DNA from: Corynebacterium sp.
GTDB taxonomy: Bacteria > Actinomycetota > Actinomycetes > Mycobacteriales > Mycobacteriaceae
NCBI RefSeq assembly: GCF_030532195.1
Contig: NZ_JAUNLP010000003.1
Span: 168,512 to 232,511 of the forward strand
Direction: 5' to 3'
Length of the DNA: 64,000 bases
Both the position numbers and the translations under genes were made by a program. Shown in pieces: positions 27,781 through 37,081 of the stretch (within the stretch, counting starts at the first letter, position 1; each line of letters begins with the position of its first letter). A model generated the notes under the pieces. That model searched no databases, was not told where the DNA came from, and worked only from the letters and a program-made list of their open reading frames with translations.

Positions 27781-28686
27781 CTACATAACCGGCGGAATCT
27801 GCGCTACCGCCATGAATTCCGAAGCAATGGCCGGAATAATAGCTAGGCCGCCAGAGAGCCAATACCGCAGCTTGCCCATTTCCAATGGCGCTCCCAAACC
27901 AATCTCAATCGAGGAAAAACCATTAGTTTCCCGTGGTTTTCCTCGAACAAGCGCGCAATAAACAATTGCCACGGCCGCCCACAGCATGGAATACATGGGA
28001 CTCATCGGCATTCCCGGAAGGAATTGCGCGGCCATGCCAAGCACGGTCACGACGCTCAAGAATGCTACTCGCCATGGCAGCTGACCTGGCACTTCAAGCC
28101 TGGTAGCCCTCCACACCGCCGAGGCCAGCACCGCCCAGCAAAGCAAAACCAGTGTGCGTCCGCCTTTTCCAATAAACGGCGCAACAGCAAACTCCGCCAG
28201 CGCCACCGCCACAAATAGCAGCGGAATATACCCACGCCGCACCAACCTGCGCAGCATCAACACCGGCAAGGAAATGTGCACAAACGGCCGCTCCTTAATC
28301 CTGGCATTCCGCAGCCAGGAAGCAGCATAAATATTCGATGCCAACTCCGCATTAAAGAACATCAGAGTCACACGAGTCATCGATTGTGTCACGCCATTAG
28401 AGAGCACCGTTGCTAAACGACGTGGTCGTGCAGCCCCCAGCACATACCGGAAAACTCCGCCGATGCCGAACCCAAATACCGTGAACACCAGCACCTGGAG
28501 CCAACCATCACGGCCAATGTTGGGAAATCGCTGTGCTGGACGATACTCCCATTCCCAACGGTCACGGTCAACGGACCTCAGCGGGGCCATTCGTTCTGCA
28601 ATGATGGCCAGTAGGAAAACAATGCCGACGATTCCTGCTATTTGGTAGGCGCTCGGTAAATCCGTCGTAAAGCCTGCGAAACTCAC
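27781..28686 (-). CDS. Putative ABC transporter membrane protein
   Basis: 301 residues, mostly hydrophobic, with about seven or eight membrane segments (for example IAGIVGIVFLLAIIAE near the start, LQVLVFTVFGFGIGGVF, and YIPLLFVAVALAEFAVAPF). No family motif is visible. Its start overlaps the end of the ATPase gene by four bases (28683-28686), so it is very likely the permease partner of that ATPase. The cargo is unknown. Confidence 0.75.
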   Translation of the reverse strand: MSFAGFTTDLPSAYQIAGIVGIVFLLAIIAERMAPLRSVDRDRWEWEYRPAQRFPNIGRDGWLQVLVFTVFGFGIGGVFRYVLGAARPRRLATVLSNGVTQSMTRVTLMFFNAELASNIYAASWLRNARIKERPFVHISLPVLMLRRLVRRGYIPLLFVAVALAEFAVAPFIGKGGRTLVLLCWAVLASAVWRATRLEVPGQLPWRVAFLSVVTVLGMAAQFLPGMPMSPMYSMLWAAVAIVYCALVRGKPRETNGFSSIEIGLGAPLEMGKLRYWLSGGLAIIPAIASEFMAVAQIPPVM

Positions 28687-29306
28687 AACCGAATCTCCCG
28701 GTCTGCCTCTTCAATGAGTCGTGGCGAATGCGATGCGACAATCACGGTGAATCCAGACTGCGCCATCTGCCGAAGCTGTGCGCACAGCAGCCGCGTCCAG
28801 TCGGCGTCGAGGTGGCGCTCGGGCTCATCCAACGCAACAATCGGCGCTGCGACCGCCAATTGAATTCCCAGGTTTGCCCGCTGCTTCTGACCACTGGAAA
28901 GTCGGCTGGGCAGAGTATTGGGCAGCTCGGTGACGTGCCATGGTGCCAACCGACTCAGCAACGTGTCCATTTCCACGCCGGTGCGCAGCGAAATCAGACT
29001 AATGTGCTCACCGAGCGTCAAATCCGGCAAAAATGCTGGATCAGAAATGCTGGTCACACAGCCAGCACCTTGCGGGCTTGAAGGGGCGACCAGCGAAGCT
29101 TCGCCCTTGCAAGCTACCCGCACGGTGCCTTCGATTGGCTCTAGCTCACCTGCAATGGTGCTGATTAACGTTGATTTTCCCGCCCCATTTGGGCCTGTGA
29201 TACTTACGAATTCCCCCCCCACTACATGCGCAGTGATTTCACCAAGAATGCTGTTGTGGCCGAATGTGCATTCAACTTCGAGGGAAGTTTTTCCTGGTTC
29301 AATCAT
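28683..29306 (-). CDS. ABC transporter ATP-binding protein
   Basis: 207 residues. Walker A GPNGAGKST, signature LSSGQKQR, Walker B VALDEPERHLD (the usual DEPT is DEPE here) and H-loop VIVASHSP are present. Small single-domain ATPase of the export or bacteriocin/antibiotic-type group. It overlaps its membrane partner by four bases. The start ATG at 29304-29306 has a GAGGG rather far upstream, so another start is possible. Confidence 0.88.
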   Translation of the reverse strand: MIEPGKTSLEVECTFGHNSILGEITAHVVGGEFVSITGPNGAGKSTLISTIAGELEPIEGTVRVACKGEASLVAPSSPQGAGCVTSISDPAFLPDLTLGEHISLISLRTGVEMDTLLSRLAPWHVTELPNTLPSRLSSGQKQRANLGIQLAVAAPIVALDEPERHLDADWTRLLCAQLRQMAQSGFTVIVASHSPRLIEEADREIRL

Positions 29307-29541
29307 GCTGCTGCTATCGGCCCTCTTTACATCGGTTCTCTTGTCGAATTATTGGCTCAATCCCCAACTACTTTGTAGCGCAGCTACTTGGCCTGCGTCT
29401 TGGGAATTGAAAATTTGCCAGTCCCCGTCGGCCCCCAGCCGGCCTGTCCGGAGCCACCCGGCCCCAGAAAGTGACTACCTTTAGGGCAGTTTCACGCCGA
29501 AAATTGGCACAAAACTGCCATAAACTTACGCACTTTCTACG

Positions 29542-29569
29542 AAAAAAGCCGGCCCCACGAGGATCCGGC
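29542..29569 (-). terminator. Rho-independent terminator of serS
   Basis: On the minus strand a GCCGG/CCGGC stem (29565-29569 with 29548-29552) is followed by TTTTTT (plus-strand a-run at 29542-29547). It lies 30 bases past the serS stop. Confidence 0.75.
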
Positions 29570-29598
29570 CAAATTTCTGCGAGAAAGCCTCTACCCGC

Positions 29599-30861
29599 CT
29601 ACTTAACCGGCTCGAGAACTTCCTTGCCCATCATGAACGGGCGCAGTGCCTCCGGAATCACCACGGAACCATCGGCCTGCTGGTGGTTTTCCAGGATGGC
29701 AACCAGCCAACGCGTGGTGGCCAGCGTGCCGTTGAGGGTGGCGCAGTACTGCGACTTGCCGTCGGCATCGCGGTAGCGGGTCTTCAAACGACGAGCCTGG
29801 AAGGTGGTGCAGTTGGAAGTCGAGGTCAGCTCGCGGTAGGTGTTCTGCGTCGGCACCCAGGCCTCAGTATCGAACTTGCGGGACGCCGAAGCACCCAGGT
29901 CGCCACCAGCGACATCGATGATGCGGTACGGCACCTCAACGGCAGCGAGCATCTCGCGCTCCATATTCAGCAGCTTCTGGTGCTCCTCCTCCGCCTGTTC
30001 CGGCGGGCAGTAGGAGAACATCTCCAGCTTGTCGAACTGGTGCACGCGCAAAATGCCGCGGGTGTCCTTACCGTACGAGCCCGCTTCACGACGGAAGCAG
30101 GAGGACCAACCCGCATAGCGACGCGGCCCCTCCGACAGGTCAATAATCTCATTGGAGTGGTAGCCGGCCAGCGCTACTTCCGAGGTACCGACCAGGTAGA
30201 GGTCATCTTCCTGCAGGTAGTAAATCTCATCGGAGTGGGCACCGAGGAAGCCAGTGCCCGCCATGGTCTCCGGGCGAACCAGAACCGGCGGCACCATCAG
30301 CTGGAAACCATTCTGGATTGCTTTCTGAGCAGCCAGGTTCATCATGGCCAACTGCAGCATGGCGCCGTAGCCGGTCAGGAAGTAGAAGCGGGAGCCGGAA
30401 ACCTTCACGCCGCGCTCCATATCAATAAGACCCAGCGATTCGCCGAGGTCCAGGTGATCCTTCGGTTCGAAGTCGAACTTCGGAATCTCGCCGATTTCCT
30501 CCAGCACCACAAAGTCATCCTCGCCGCCGGCAGGTGCACCGGTGACGATGTTGCCAATCATGTACTGCAGGCGCTCGACCTCAGCTTCTGCTTCCTTTTG
30601 CTCCGCTTCGGCCGCCTTCACGGCGTCGGAAAGCTCCTTGGCCTTTTCCAGCATCGCCGGACGCTCTTCCTTGGAGGCCTGACCGATCTTCTTGCCGAAG
30701 CCCTTCTGCTCCGAGCGCAGCGCGTCGGTGGAGGCAATAACCTCACGGCGCTTCGCGTCAGCTTCGAGCAGCTGATCGACCAATGCCGGGTCCTCACCAC
30801 GGGTGCGCTGGGACTCGCGGGCTACTTCAGGGTTTTCGCGGAGAAACTTGAGATCAATCAC
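29599..30861 (-). CDS. serS: Seryl-tRNA synthetase
   Basis: 420 residues from GTG at 30859-30861 ([15 protein letters not shown] is the conserved SerRS start); the open frame upstream is not part of the gene. N-terminal coiled-coil tRNA-binding arm (about 30-105), class II motif 2 [26 protein letters not shown], and motif 3 [18 protein letters not shown]. It charges tRNA-Ser, and the tRNA-Sec where that exists. It lies 47 bases downstream of a LysE-type exporter gene on the same strand. Confidence 0.97.
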   Translation of the reverse strand: MIDLKFLRENPEVARESQRTRGEDPALVDQLLEADAKRREVIASTDALRSEQKGFGKKIGQASKEERPAMLEKAKELSDAVKAAEAEQKEAEAEVERLQYMIGNIVTGAPAGGEDDFVVLEEIGEIPKFDFEPKDHLDLGESLGLIDMERGVKVSGSRFYFLTGYGAMLQLAMMNLAAQKAIQNGFQLMVPPVLVRPETMAGTGFLGAHSDEIYYLQEDDLYLVGTSEVALAGYHSNEIIDLSEGPRRYAGWSSCFRREAGSYGKDTRGILRVHQFDKLEMFSYCPPEQAEEEHQKLLNMEREMLAAVEVPYRIIDVAGGDLGASASRKFDTEAWVPTQNTYRELTSTSNCTTFQARRLKTRYRDADGKSQYCATLNGTLATTRWLVAILENHQQADGSVVIPEALRPFMMGKEVLEPVK

Positions 30862-30908
30862 GTCACCTAGAGTACCTGGTTTACGTCGGCAAGCAGGCAC
30901 AAGGCGTG

Positions 30909-31562
30909 CTAGAGAATCAACTCCGCACCGGAGGCGATCAACAGCGCACCGAGCACGAGGAAGATTGCGCCCGCGACGGTGTCGATCCACGGGCCTGCCA
31001 GCACCATTCGCTTTACGACGGCATCCGTCGACACCACCACTGCGATAATCAGGAAGAATGCGACTTGAGCAATGATCAGTGCCAGCGCATAAATCAGCAG
31101 TACCCACCACGGCGCACCGGATGGGATGAACTGAGAAAGTACGGCAGCCAGGAACAGGACAATCTTCGGGTTGGACATGTTGGTGAAGAAGCCCTGTCGG
31201 AATGTGGCTTTTGGAGACTTCAGTGTCGCGGCACCGATTGCCGGGGTCGCGCCGGCGCGGAGTTCCAACAGGGTATTGATGCCGGATTTACCCATGCTTA
31301 TGCCCATGTACACCAGGTAGCAGCCACCGACTAGCTGAATCGCGCCCATCAACCACGGGATTGCCGTGATTGCGGCAGCGAAGCCGAAGACGGTGAGACT
31401 AATCCAAATTGCGGCACCTGTGCTGATACCAGCAACGGCCGCCAGTGCGTGCTTGCGCGATTTGGTGGCAAGACGCAGCACGAGAAAAAGGTCAGGGCCT
31501 GGTGAGGCCATCCCAATAATGTGGACGCCCAGCAGGCTGAGAAGTGCAGTCCATGTAAACAC
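30909..31562 (-). CDS. LysE/RhtB-family amino-acid exporter
   Basis: 217 residues from GTG at 31560-31562 (GAGG eight bases upstream). Six hydrophobic segments; the family hallmark [21 protein letters not shown] lies after the first helix, and [16 protein letters not shown] after the cytoplasmic loop. Members export basic, neutral or hydroxylated amino acids. The substrate is unknown. It may share a transcript with serS. Confidence 0.9.
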   Translation of the reverse strand: MFTWTALLSLLGVHIIGMASPGPDLFLVLRLATKSRKHALAAVAGISTGAAIWISLTVFGFAAAITAIPWLMGAIQLVGGCYLVYMGISMGKSGINTLLELRAGATPAIGAATLKSPKATFRQGFFTNMSNPKIVLFLAAVLSQFIPSGAPWWVLLIYALALIIAQVAFFLIIAVVVSTDAVVKRMVLAGPWIDTVAGAIFLVLGALLIASGAELIL

Positions 31563-31706
31563 GTGTGTGTCCTCACTCGGTTACAAATACCGGCCTATTG
31601 TAGTGCGTGAAAGCGGGTACGAAACTTGGCGGTATCGCGGCTAATCGCCGTGGCGTGTCTTGTGGCCTTGTCCGCAGGCTCGTTTGCGGTGCACAATGGG
31701 GACACT

Positions 31707-32921
31707 ATGGCTGTGAACAATCTGAAGCAGGGGCGCGATTCCGCTGCCGATACCGCTACCCAATCCGGTGGCGGCTCCGGCAGCGGCTCCGGTAGCTCGC
31801 GCGGTAGCTGGGGGTTGCGCGCTTTTTCAACTGCAATGCTGGTGGGAGCTGCGGGCATGGCTTTTGCGCTCCAGGCTGGGGTTATCGAAGCGCCAGCAGG
31901 GGCCACTGGCGCTCATGGTTCTGTGAAAAACTCAGCGTCGTCGCCGACATCGACCACTGTCATTGATAAGGAGACTGCGGCATTTACCAATGCTGCGCGC
32001 GGAGATTGCCTGGACTGGAACTTGGCCGAGGACCTTAATATCTCGGACTTCCGTGTCGTCCCCTGCGCCGAACCACATGCCTATGAGGTGGCAAAGAAGC
32101 TGCAGCTGACCGACTTTGAAGAACATCCCGGTCAGTACTCCAAGACGGCCGCGTACCCCACGCAGGACAACCTCATTGCGCTGCAAAATGGAGTGTGCCG
32201 CGACACTGTGACTGAGTACCTCCAAGGAAAGTACGACCCGCATGGGCGCTTCATCACCGCCCCGATTATTCCTTCTCCCAGCCAGTGGCAAAAGGGCGAT
32301 CGCGCGCTGATGTGCGGCATTCAGGTCGTCGATGAAAACGGGGCGACAACACACATCAATGGCCCAGCAGCCGGGCAGGATCAGGCTCGTGTGTTCGAAC
32401 CCGGGCGCTGCGTCACGGTGGATGAACAAGGTGCGATCAACCAGGTGCCGTGCACGGAGGATCACGTGATGGAGTCCACGGGCATCATCAACCTGCGCGA
32501 TCACTTCGGCGACAATGTTCCCACTGATCAGGAGCAAAACGACGTGCTGGCTGAGCAGTGTGTTCTCCGCGCGCAGGAGTATCTCGGTGGCGATGACAAC
32601 CTGTACAACTCCACGCTCATGCCATTTTGGACCTCGCTGCCGCAGGAGTCATTGGACGCTGGCTCGCGCAATGTGAACTGCTGGTTGATTAAGGACAATG
32701 GTCAGGGCGGTTTTTCAACTCTCAATGGCCATGCCAATGAGTCCTTCACCATCGATGGTCAGCCGCCAGTAGCACCACCGCCACGCAATCCGCTGCGTGA
32801 GGATCAGGCAGACCCCAACGCTGGTGCCGGTGCCGGTGCTGGTGCTGGTGCTGATGCTGCGGGCGGTTCTGCGGCTCCAGCTGATCCGGCAGCTCCAGAC
32901 GCACCGGTTGCAGGGCAGTAA
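31707..32921 (+). CDS. Membrane-anchored protein with septum-formation-type domains
   Basis: 404 residues from ATG at 31707 (MAVNNLKQG); the frame is open to 31626 but without a ribosome site. A Gly/Ser-rich stretch (20-32), one membrane segment (about 40-60), then two repeats of a Cys-containing extracellular domain, with GDCLDWN...CAEPHAYEV and GRCVTVDEQG...CTEDHVMEST. This is the pattern of the actinobacterial Septum_form domain (DUF4190-linked). The tail is a run of Gly-Ala pairs coded by tandem hexamers (about 32818-32850). A role near the division septum is suggested by family name only. Confidence 0.75.
   Translation: MAVNNLKQGRDSAADTATQSGGGSGSGSGSSRGSWGLRAFSTAMLVGAAGMAFALQAGVIEAPAGATGAHGSVKNSASSPTSTTVIDKETAAFTNAARGDCLDWNLAEDLNISDFRVVPCAEPHAYEVAKKLQLTDFEEHPGQYSKTAAYPTQDNLIALQNGVCRDTVTEYLQGKYDPHGRFITAPIIPSPSQWQKGDRALMCGIQVVDENGATTHINGPAAGQDQARVFEPGRCVTVDEQGAINQVPCTEDHVMESTGIINLRDHFGDNVPTDQEQNDVLAEQCVLRAQEYLGGDDNLYNSTLMPFWTSLPQESLDAGSRNVNCWLIKDNGQGGFSTLNGHANESFTIDGQPPVAPPPRNPLREDQADPNAGAGAGAGAGADAAGGSAAPADPAAPDAPVAGQ
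32818..32850 (+). repeat. Hexamer tandem repeat in the septum-type gene
   Basis: Imperfect tandem ggtgc(c/t) units code for the Gly-Ala tail. Because each unit is six bases, copy-number change would alter tail length without a frameshift. Confidence 0.6.
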
Positions 32922-32946
32922 GAAACAAATACAAACGAGAGCACAG

Positions 32947-33291
32947 ATGGTATATGTCAGTCCGGAGCGCTTCGACGAGCTTGTCGACGAAGCCATCGAC
33001 CGTGTCCCCCAGGAGTTTTTGGACCAGTTAGACCAGGTCATCATCCAGGTGCATCCCTACAATGTTGACCAGCCAACACTGCTGGGACTCTACGAGGGCG
33101 TGCCACTGACCGAGCGTTCGAATAACCATTGGGGTCCACCCGACCAGATCAGCCTGTATCGCGACATGCTCTGTCGCATCAGCCGGGATGAGCAGGACCT
33201 CATCGAGCAGATCCGCGTCACTCTCCTGCATGAAATCGGGCATTACTTCGGTCTTGAGGAAGAGGATTTGGACCGTCTCGGCTACGGCTAA
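32947..33291 (+). CDS. Minimal zincin-type metallopeptidase family protein
   Basis: 114 residues from ATG at 32947. The zinc-binding HEIGHYFG (HExxH) lies near the C-terminus, in the arrangement of the small metallopeptidase family (MMP-like, DUF1025) of actinobacteria. The N-terminus FDELVDEAIDRVP is the family's usual opening. No signal peptide, so it is cytosolic. The gene follows the septum-type gene by 25 bases and is probably cotranscribed. The substrate is unknown. Confidence 0.87.
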   Translation: MVYVSPERFDELVDEAIDRVPQEFLDQLDQVIIQVHPYNVDQPTLLGLYEGVPLTERSNNHWGPPDQISLYRDMLCRISRDEQDLIEQIRVTLLHEIGHYFGLEEEDLDRLGYG

Positions 33292-33333
33292 GTTTCTGTC
33301 GCCCACGCGCTAACTAGGCTGTAGCCTGAACGT

Positions 33334-33891
33334 ATGAGCGAGTCCTCAAGCGAAAAACCGGAAATCAGGGTCGGTGATAGGCAGCGCAACGCTGCCATGG
33401 AACGCCTGGGCAATCACTTCGCTGATGGCTACTTGGATGTCGACGAATTCAGTAAGCGCACCGAAGCCGCCGCATCCGCAAAAACTCGTTCTGAACTGGA
33501 TAAACTATTCTTCGACTTACCGGCCGAGGTCTCATCGGAAAACTCGCCGAACACTCCACCAAACACGCCGCCGTCCCCGCAGCGGCTCAGCCCCGAACAA
33601 GAACTGCAGAACCTTTTAAAAAAGGGCCACCAGCTCAACATCATTGACACTGTCGCAGCAGTCATCTGCATCATCAGCATGGGGCTGATGATCTTTACCG
33701 AGCTCGACGGGGCCTGGGTGGGATTCATTATTGCCACCGGTGTCGTCCTCATTGGCCGCGCGGTCCTCAAAATCAACGATGACGATGAAGAGCTCCTCAA
33801 CGAAATCAACGAAGAGGAATCCAAGCGTCGCACCGAGCGTCTGCGCCTGGCCGCCGAAAAGCGCCGCCAAATCCAGGAGGGCCGCAGTTAA
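33334..33891 (+). CDS. DUF1707 (SHOCT-like) membrane protein
   Basis: 185 residues. The N-terminal 10-65 is the DUF1707 domain (RVGDRQRNAAMERLGNHFADGYLDVDEFSKRTEAA). Two hydrophobic segments follow (about 108-145), and the C-terminus is a charged helix (INEEESKRRTERLRLAAEKRR). A -10-like TAGCCT ends six bases before the ATG, so the message may be leaderless. The function is unknown; family members are small envelope proteins, some with a stress link. Confidence 0.82.
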   Translation: MSESSSEKPEIRVGDRQRNAAMERLGNHFADGYLDVDEFSKRTEAAASAKTRSELDKLFFDLPAEVSSENSPNTPPNTPPSPQRLSPEQELQNLLKKGHQLNIIDTVAAVICIISMGLMIFTELDGAWVGFIIATGVVLIGRAVLKINDDDEELLNEINEEESKRRTERLRLAAEKRRQIQEGRS

Positions 33892-33927
33892 CAGCCCATA
33901 AAGCGCTGCTCACCCGCATAATCGCCC

Positions 33928-34707
33928 CTAGGGCAACTCGTTTTCGCCCCAGCGCCGTACTTCCCACGTGCCCGGTTCGATACCGGCATGCTTGCCGACG
34001 TTCGCAGCGCTTGGCACCAACTCAATGCGCTCGGTGTTCGCAATGCGGTGTCGCAGTGCGTATTCAGGGTCCATCCCGGTCAGGTACTGCCCCACCAGGC
34101 GAATTGCCGCGCCATGGCTGACGATTACGATGTCATGTTTGCTGTCCGGCTTGGACTCAGAGCCTTCCGCGCCCGACTTTTCCAACAGCTGATTCAGCGT
34201 CGGCAGGAAGCGACCTAGCAGGTCAGCGCCGGATTCACCGCCAGGCAGCTGGTAGTCCATCTCGCCGTGCAGCCAATGGTAGAAGGCACGCATGTATTCC
34301 ATGTGCGCATCGCGGTCACTGCGTCCCTCCAGGTCACCGGCCTGAATCTCGTGGAGGCCACCCTCATGGCGCAGGCGCACGGTGGTCTCGCCATGGTGGT
34401 GCAGTCCCGCAACCGCGCCCGCGCCAGTTTGGCGTGCGCGCAGGGCATGGGATGTGACGATGTCACCGATTCTGTGGACGTCGGGAAGCAAAAGGCGTCC
34501 CAAGCTGCGCGCCTGCGTCACGCCGAGGTCGGTCAGTGGCGCGCCCGGCAGCGCGGTGTCGAGGCGGCGCTTGATATTGCCCGTCGTCTGGCCGTGGCGG
34601 ATGAAGATGATGCGCTGCGAGTCCACCGGTGTGACGGATTCGGGGCGGTCGGGACGGTCGTCGAGAAATGGCAGCTGTCCGACTGGATTTTCAGGTGCGG
34701 GTGTCAT
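33928..34707 (-). CDS. Histidine phosphatase family protein (phosphoglycerate-mutase-like)
   Basis: 259 residues. The catalytic RHG is in IFIRHGQTTGNIKRRLD, and the second His is in IVIVSHGAAIRLVGQYL; the Glu in GGLHEIQAGDLEGRSD is the proton donor. The family is the branched histidine phosphatase clan (gpmB-type annotation is common), so a mutase role is not certain. The start overlaps a GAAGG site inside the last codons of pheA and begins two bases after its stop, so the pair is translationally coupled. Confidence 0.9.
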   Translation of the reverse strand: MTPAPENPVGQLPFLDDRPDRPESVTPVDSQRIIFIRHGQTTGNIKRRLDTALPGAPLTDLGVTQARSLGRLLLPDVHRIGDIVTSHALRARQTGAGAVAGLHHHGETTVRLRHEGGLHEIQAGDLEGRSDRDAHMEYMRAFYHWLHGEMDYQLPGGESGADLLGRFLPTLNQLLEKSGAEGSESKPDSKHDIVIVSHGAAIRLVGQYLTGMDPEYALRHRIANTERIELVPSAANVGKHAGIEPGTWEVRRWGENELP

Positions 34708-34709
34708 TT

Positions 34710-35645
34710 TTACCTTCGTCCTTCCTTAAGTCCTTCGACCCATGTAATTGACTGAGACAGGTCTGGTGGCGGGGTCATCACACTGCGACGGCCAGCCTCA
34801 GAGACCGGCCAGGACCCCAGGAAGCGCAGGTCCTCGGCATATTCATGCAGAGATGCAAGAGCTGCGGAAACCTGCGGGTCATCGACGTGACCGTTGCAGT
34901 CAATGAAGAAACGGTAGAGCCCGAAAAGTTCGCGGGTGGGTCGCGATTCAATGCGGGTCAGGTTGATCTGACGAACGGCGAACTCATTCATTGCCCGCAT
35001 CAGGGTGCCCGGCTGATTCGGCAGCGTAAAGGACACCGAGGTGCGATCGGCACCGGTCCGCGGTGTCGGCACGCCGGGACGCCCCACCAGCAGGAAGCGG
35101 GTGCGGGCACCGCGCACGTCGGCGACTTCGGTGGCCAGCGCATCCAACCCCAGCAGTTCCCCGGCGCGGGCCGGTGCGGCGCAGGCGTCGTGAACTCCTT
35201 CGGCGACCTTGTGCGCGGCCGCCGCATTGGAGCTGGCCTGGTGAACCTCGACTCCGGGAAGGTTGGCATCCACCCACTGTTTAACCTGCGGATACGCCAC
35301 TGGATGCGTCGTAAAAGTGCGAACCTGGTCGGCCGTGGTACCCGGGCGAACCAGGATTGAAAACACCACATCGACCTCGGTTTCCCGGAACACCTGGAGC
35401 TCCGGACCGGCCGTCAGCGCATCAAAGGTCGGTGTCACCGGCCCATCCACACTGCTTTCAATGGCCACACAGGCATAGTCCGCCTCACCGCGGCGAACAG
35501 CTCCCAATGCGGCGGCGGGGCTATCCACGGCGATGGGCTCAACTGCGGATTCACCAGCGGGATCAATATGCCCGGCGCGCGCCATGTCCCACAGCGCCTG
35601 CTCGGTGAACGTGCCTGCGGGCCCCAGATAAGTAACCGTCGTCAT
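34710..35645 (-). CDS. pheA: Prephenate dehydratase
   Basis: 311 residues. The PDT domain starts VTYLGPAGTFTEQAL, with AVRRGEADYACVAIESSVDG and the TRFLLVGRP region (threonine of the TRF motif is catalytic). An ACT regulatory domain follows (SVSFTLPNQPGTLMRAMNEFAVRQINLTRIESRPT, ESRP binds Phe). It decarboxylates and dehydrates prephenate to phenylpyruvate in phenylalanine synthesis and is normally feedback-inhibited by Phe. Likely leaderless (TAATCT ends six bases before the ATG). Confidence 0.95.
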   Translation of the reverse strand: MTTVTYLGPAGTFTEQALWDMARAGHIDPAGESAVEPIAVDSPAAALGAVRRGEADYACVAIESSVDGPVTPTFDALTAGPELQVFRETEVDVVFSILVRPGTTADQVRTFTTHPVAYPQVKQWVDANLPGVEVHQASSNAAAAHKVAEGVHDACAAPARAGELLGLDALATEVADVRGARTRFLLVGRPGVPTPRTGADRTSVSFTLPNQPGTLMRAMNEFAVRQINLTRIESRPTRELFGLYRFFIDCNGHVDDPQVSAALASLHEYAEDLRFLGSWPVSEAGRRSVMTPPPDLSQSITWVEGLKEGRR

Positions 35646-35678
35646 ATGCTCAGATTAGAGCCCTCCTACACTTATTGC
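35646..35678. promoter_or_regulatory. 33-bp divergent promoter, pheA / amidase
   Basis: Only 33 bases separate the two start codons. A minus-strand -10-like TAATCT (plus agatta, 35652-35657) ends six bases before pheA, and a plus-strand TACACT (35667-35672) ends six bases before the amidase ATG. Both messages would be leaderless, and each promoter would have its -35 region within or at the edge of the opposite gene. No good -35 hexamer is visible. Confidence 0.5.
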
Positions 35679-37067
35679 ATGACCTTTCCTCCCGAGTTTT
35701 CTGCCCGCGCCCTCACCGAAGCCGTACACAGTGGCGCAATCTCGCTGAAGGAAATCACCGAAGAATTCGCCACGCGTGCCGACGATGCCGCCGCCGACCC
35801 TGCCTCATCAGGTGTGGCCACGTCACTGGCGCAGCGTGCTGTCGACCGCGCAGATGAGCTCTCCACCGAGGCTCCGCACCCAGCTGGTGGTGGTGCGCGC
35901 GACCTATTCGGCCTGCCTGTGGCAGTAAAGGATCTCTTCCCCATCGACGGTGTCGAGTGCACGATGGGATCTGCTAACTTGACCTTTACCGCTGCTGAGA
36001 CCGCCAAGCCGGTGACCAAGTTGCTCGCCCGCGGCGCCGTCCTGACCGCCACCACGCACACCTCCGAGGTCGGTATGACGGCCTATACGGAGCCGATTGG
36101 TTTGACTGCGCCACACAACCCGTACTTCGGTGCAAGCGAAGAAGAAGGCGACACGCCACTTACCCCCGGCGGCTCCTCCGGCGGCAGTGCGGTCGCCGTT
36201 GCCACTGGCGTGGTTCCGGCTGCACTCGGCTCCGACGGCGGTGGCTCCATCCGTGTGCCCGCGGCGTGCTGTGGGCTGGTTGGGCTCAAACCGGCTCACG
36301 ATATCTCCAGTGGCAACCTGGCCACACCCGCTTTTCTGACGCGCACGCTTGACGACGCAGCCCTGCTCGCCGGGCTTCCCCGCGCCACCAGCGGCAGTAC
36401 CAGGCTGGCCGACCGCGCATCGAGGCCCCTTCGCATTGGAGTGACCACCAGCCCTTTTCATGCTGAGGTGGACGTCGATAAGCGTTGGTCAGCTGGTGCG
36501 TGGGCGGCGGCGGACCGATTGGCAGATGCTGGGTACGACGTCGTCGAGGTGGACTCCCCCTATGATCCGGCGGGCCCAGATGCGTTTGAGATCTTTCGAC
36601 GCACGATTACGCGCATGGCGGCGAAGCTGCCACAGGCGGACTATTCCGAAATGGTGCAGTGGATTCGCGCCTCTGGCCAGGGAATTCGCGCGGAGGATGC
36701 GGCGCGCACGCATAATCAGCGTCTGGCATTGCCCACAATGATTCGGTCACGGTGGGATGTTGATGCTGTCATTACCCCGACTCTGGCCTTTGATCCGCCG
36801 CGCATTGGGTACTTCTCGGAGTTGGAGTCGTCCGAGGATTTTGATGAGCAGACGCGTTGGACCCCGTGGCTATCGCTGTGGAATCTGACCGGCTGGGCGA
36901 GTCTGTCAGTGCCTGTCTCGGCGCCTGTCTCGGTACCGCTGCCAGCACCGGCAACAGCCGCGCATGACCATGCGAATCCACCGTTGACCAGTGTCAACAT
37001 CGGCGCGGTACGCTGCGGCGAGGCGGAGCTGCTGCAGATTGCCGCAGCGCTCAACCCGCGTAGTTAG
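35679..37067 (+). CDS. Amidase (amidase signature family)
   Basis: 462 residues from ATG at 35679. The Ser-cisSer-Lys triad is visible: [14 protein letters not shown] (Lys), then the signature [32 protein letters not shown] (cis-Ser and nucleophile Ser). Cytosolic, no signal peptide. It may act on small amides; it is not GatA, as no gatB/gatC are near. Divergent from pheA. Confidence 0.9.
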   Translation: MTFPPEFSARALTEAVHSGAISLKEITEEFATRADDAAADPASSGVATSLAQRAVDRADELSTEAPHPAGGGARDLFGLPVAVKDLFPIDGVECTMGSANLTFTAAETAKPVTKLLARGAVLTATTHTSEVGMTAYTEPIGLTAPHNPYFGASEEEGDTPLTPGGSSGGSAVAVATGVVPAALGSDGGGSIRVPAACCGLVGLKPAHDISSGNLATPAFLTRTLDDAALLAGLPRATSGSTRLADRASRPLRIGVTTSPFHAEVDVDKRWSAGAWAAADRLADAGYDVVEVDSPYDPAGPDAFEIFRRTITRMAAKLPQADYSEMVQWIRASGQGIRAEDAARTHNQRLALPTMIRSRWDVDAVITPTLAFDPPRIGYFSELESSEDFDEQTRWTPWLSLWNLTGWASLSVPVSAPVSVPLPAPATAAHDHANPPLTSVNIGAVRCGEAELLQIAAALNPRS

Positions 37068-37081
37068 GATCTACCGCGCCG

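Noticed and set aside
30862..31110. Upstream extension of serS
   Set aside because: The conserved SerRS start is at the GTG at 30859-30861; the extension overlaps the LysE gene and has no homologous character.
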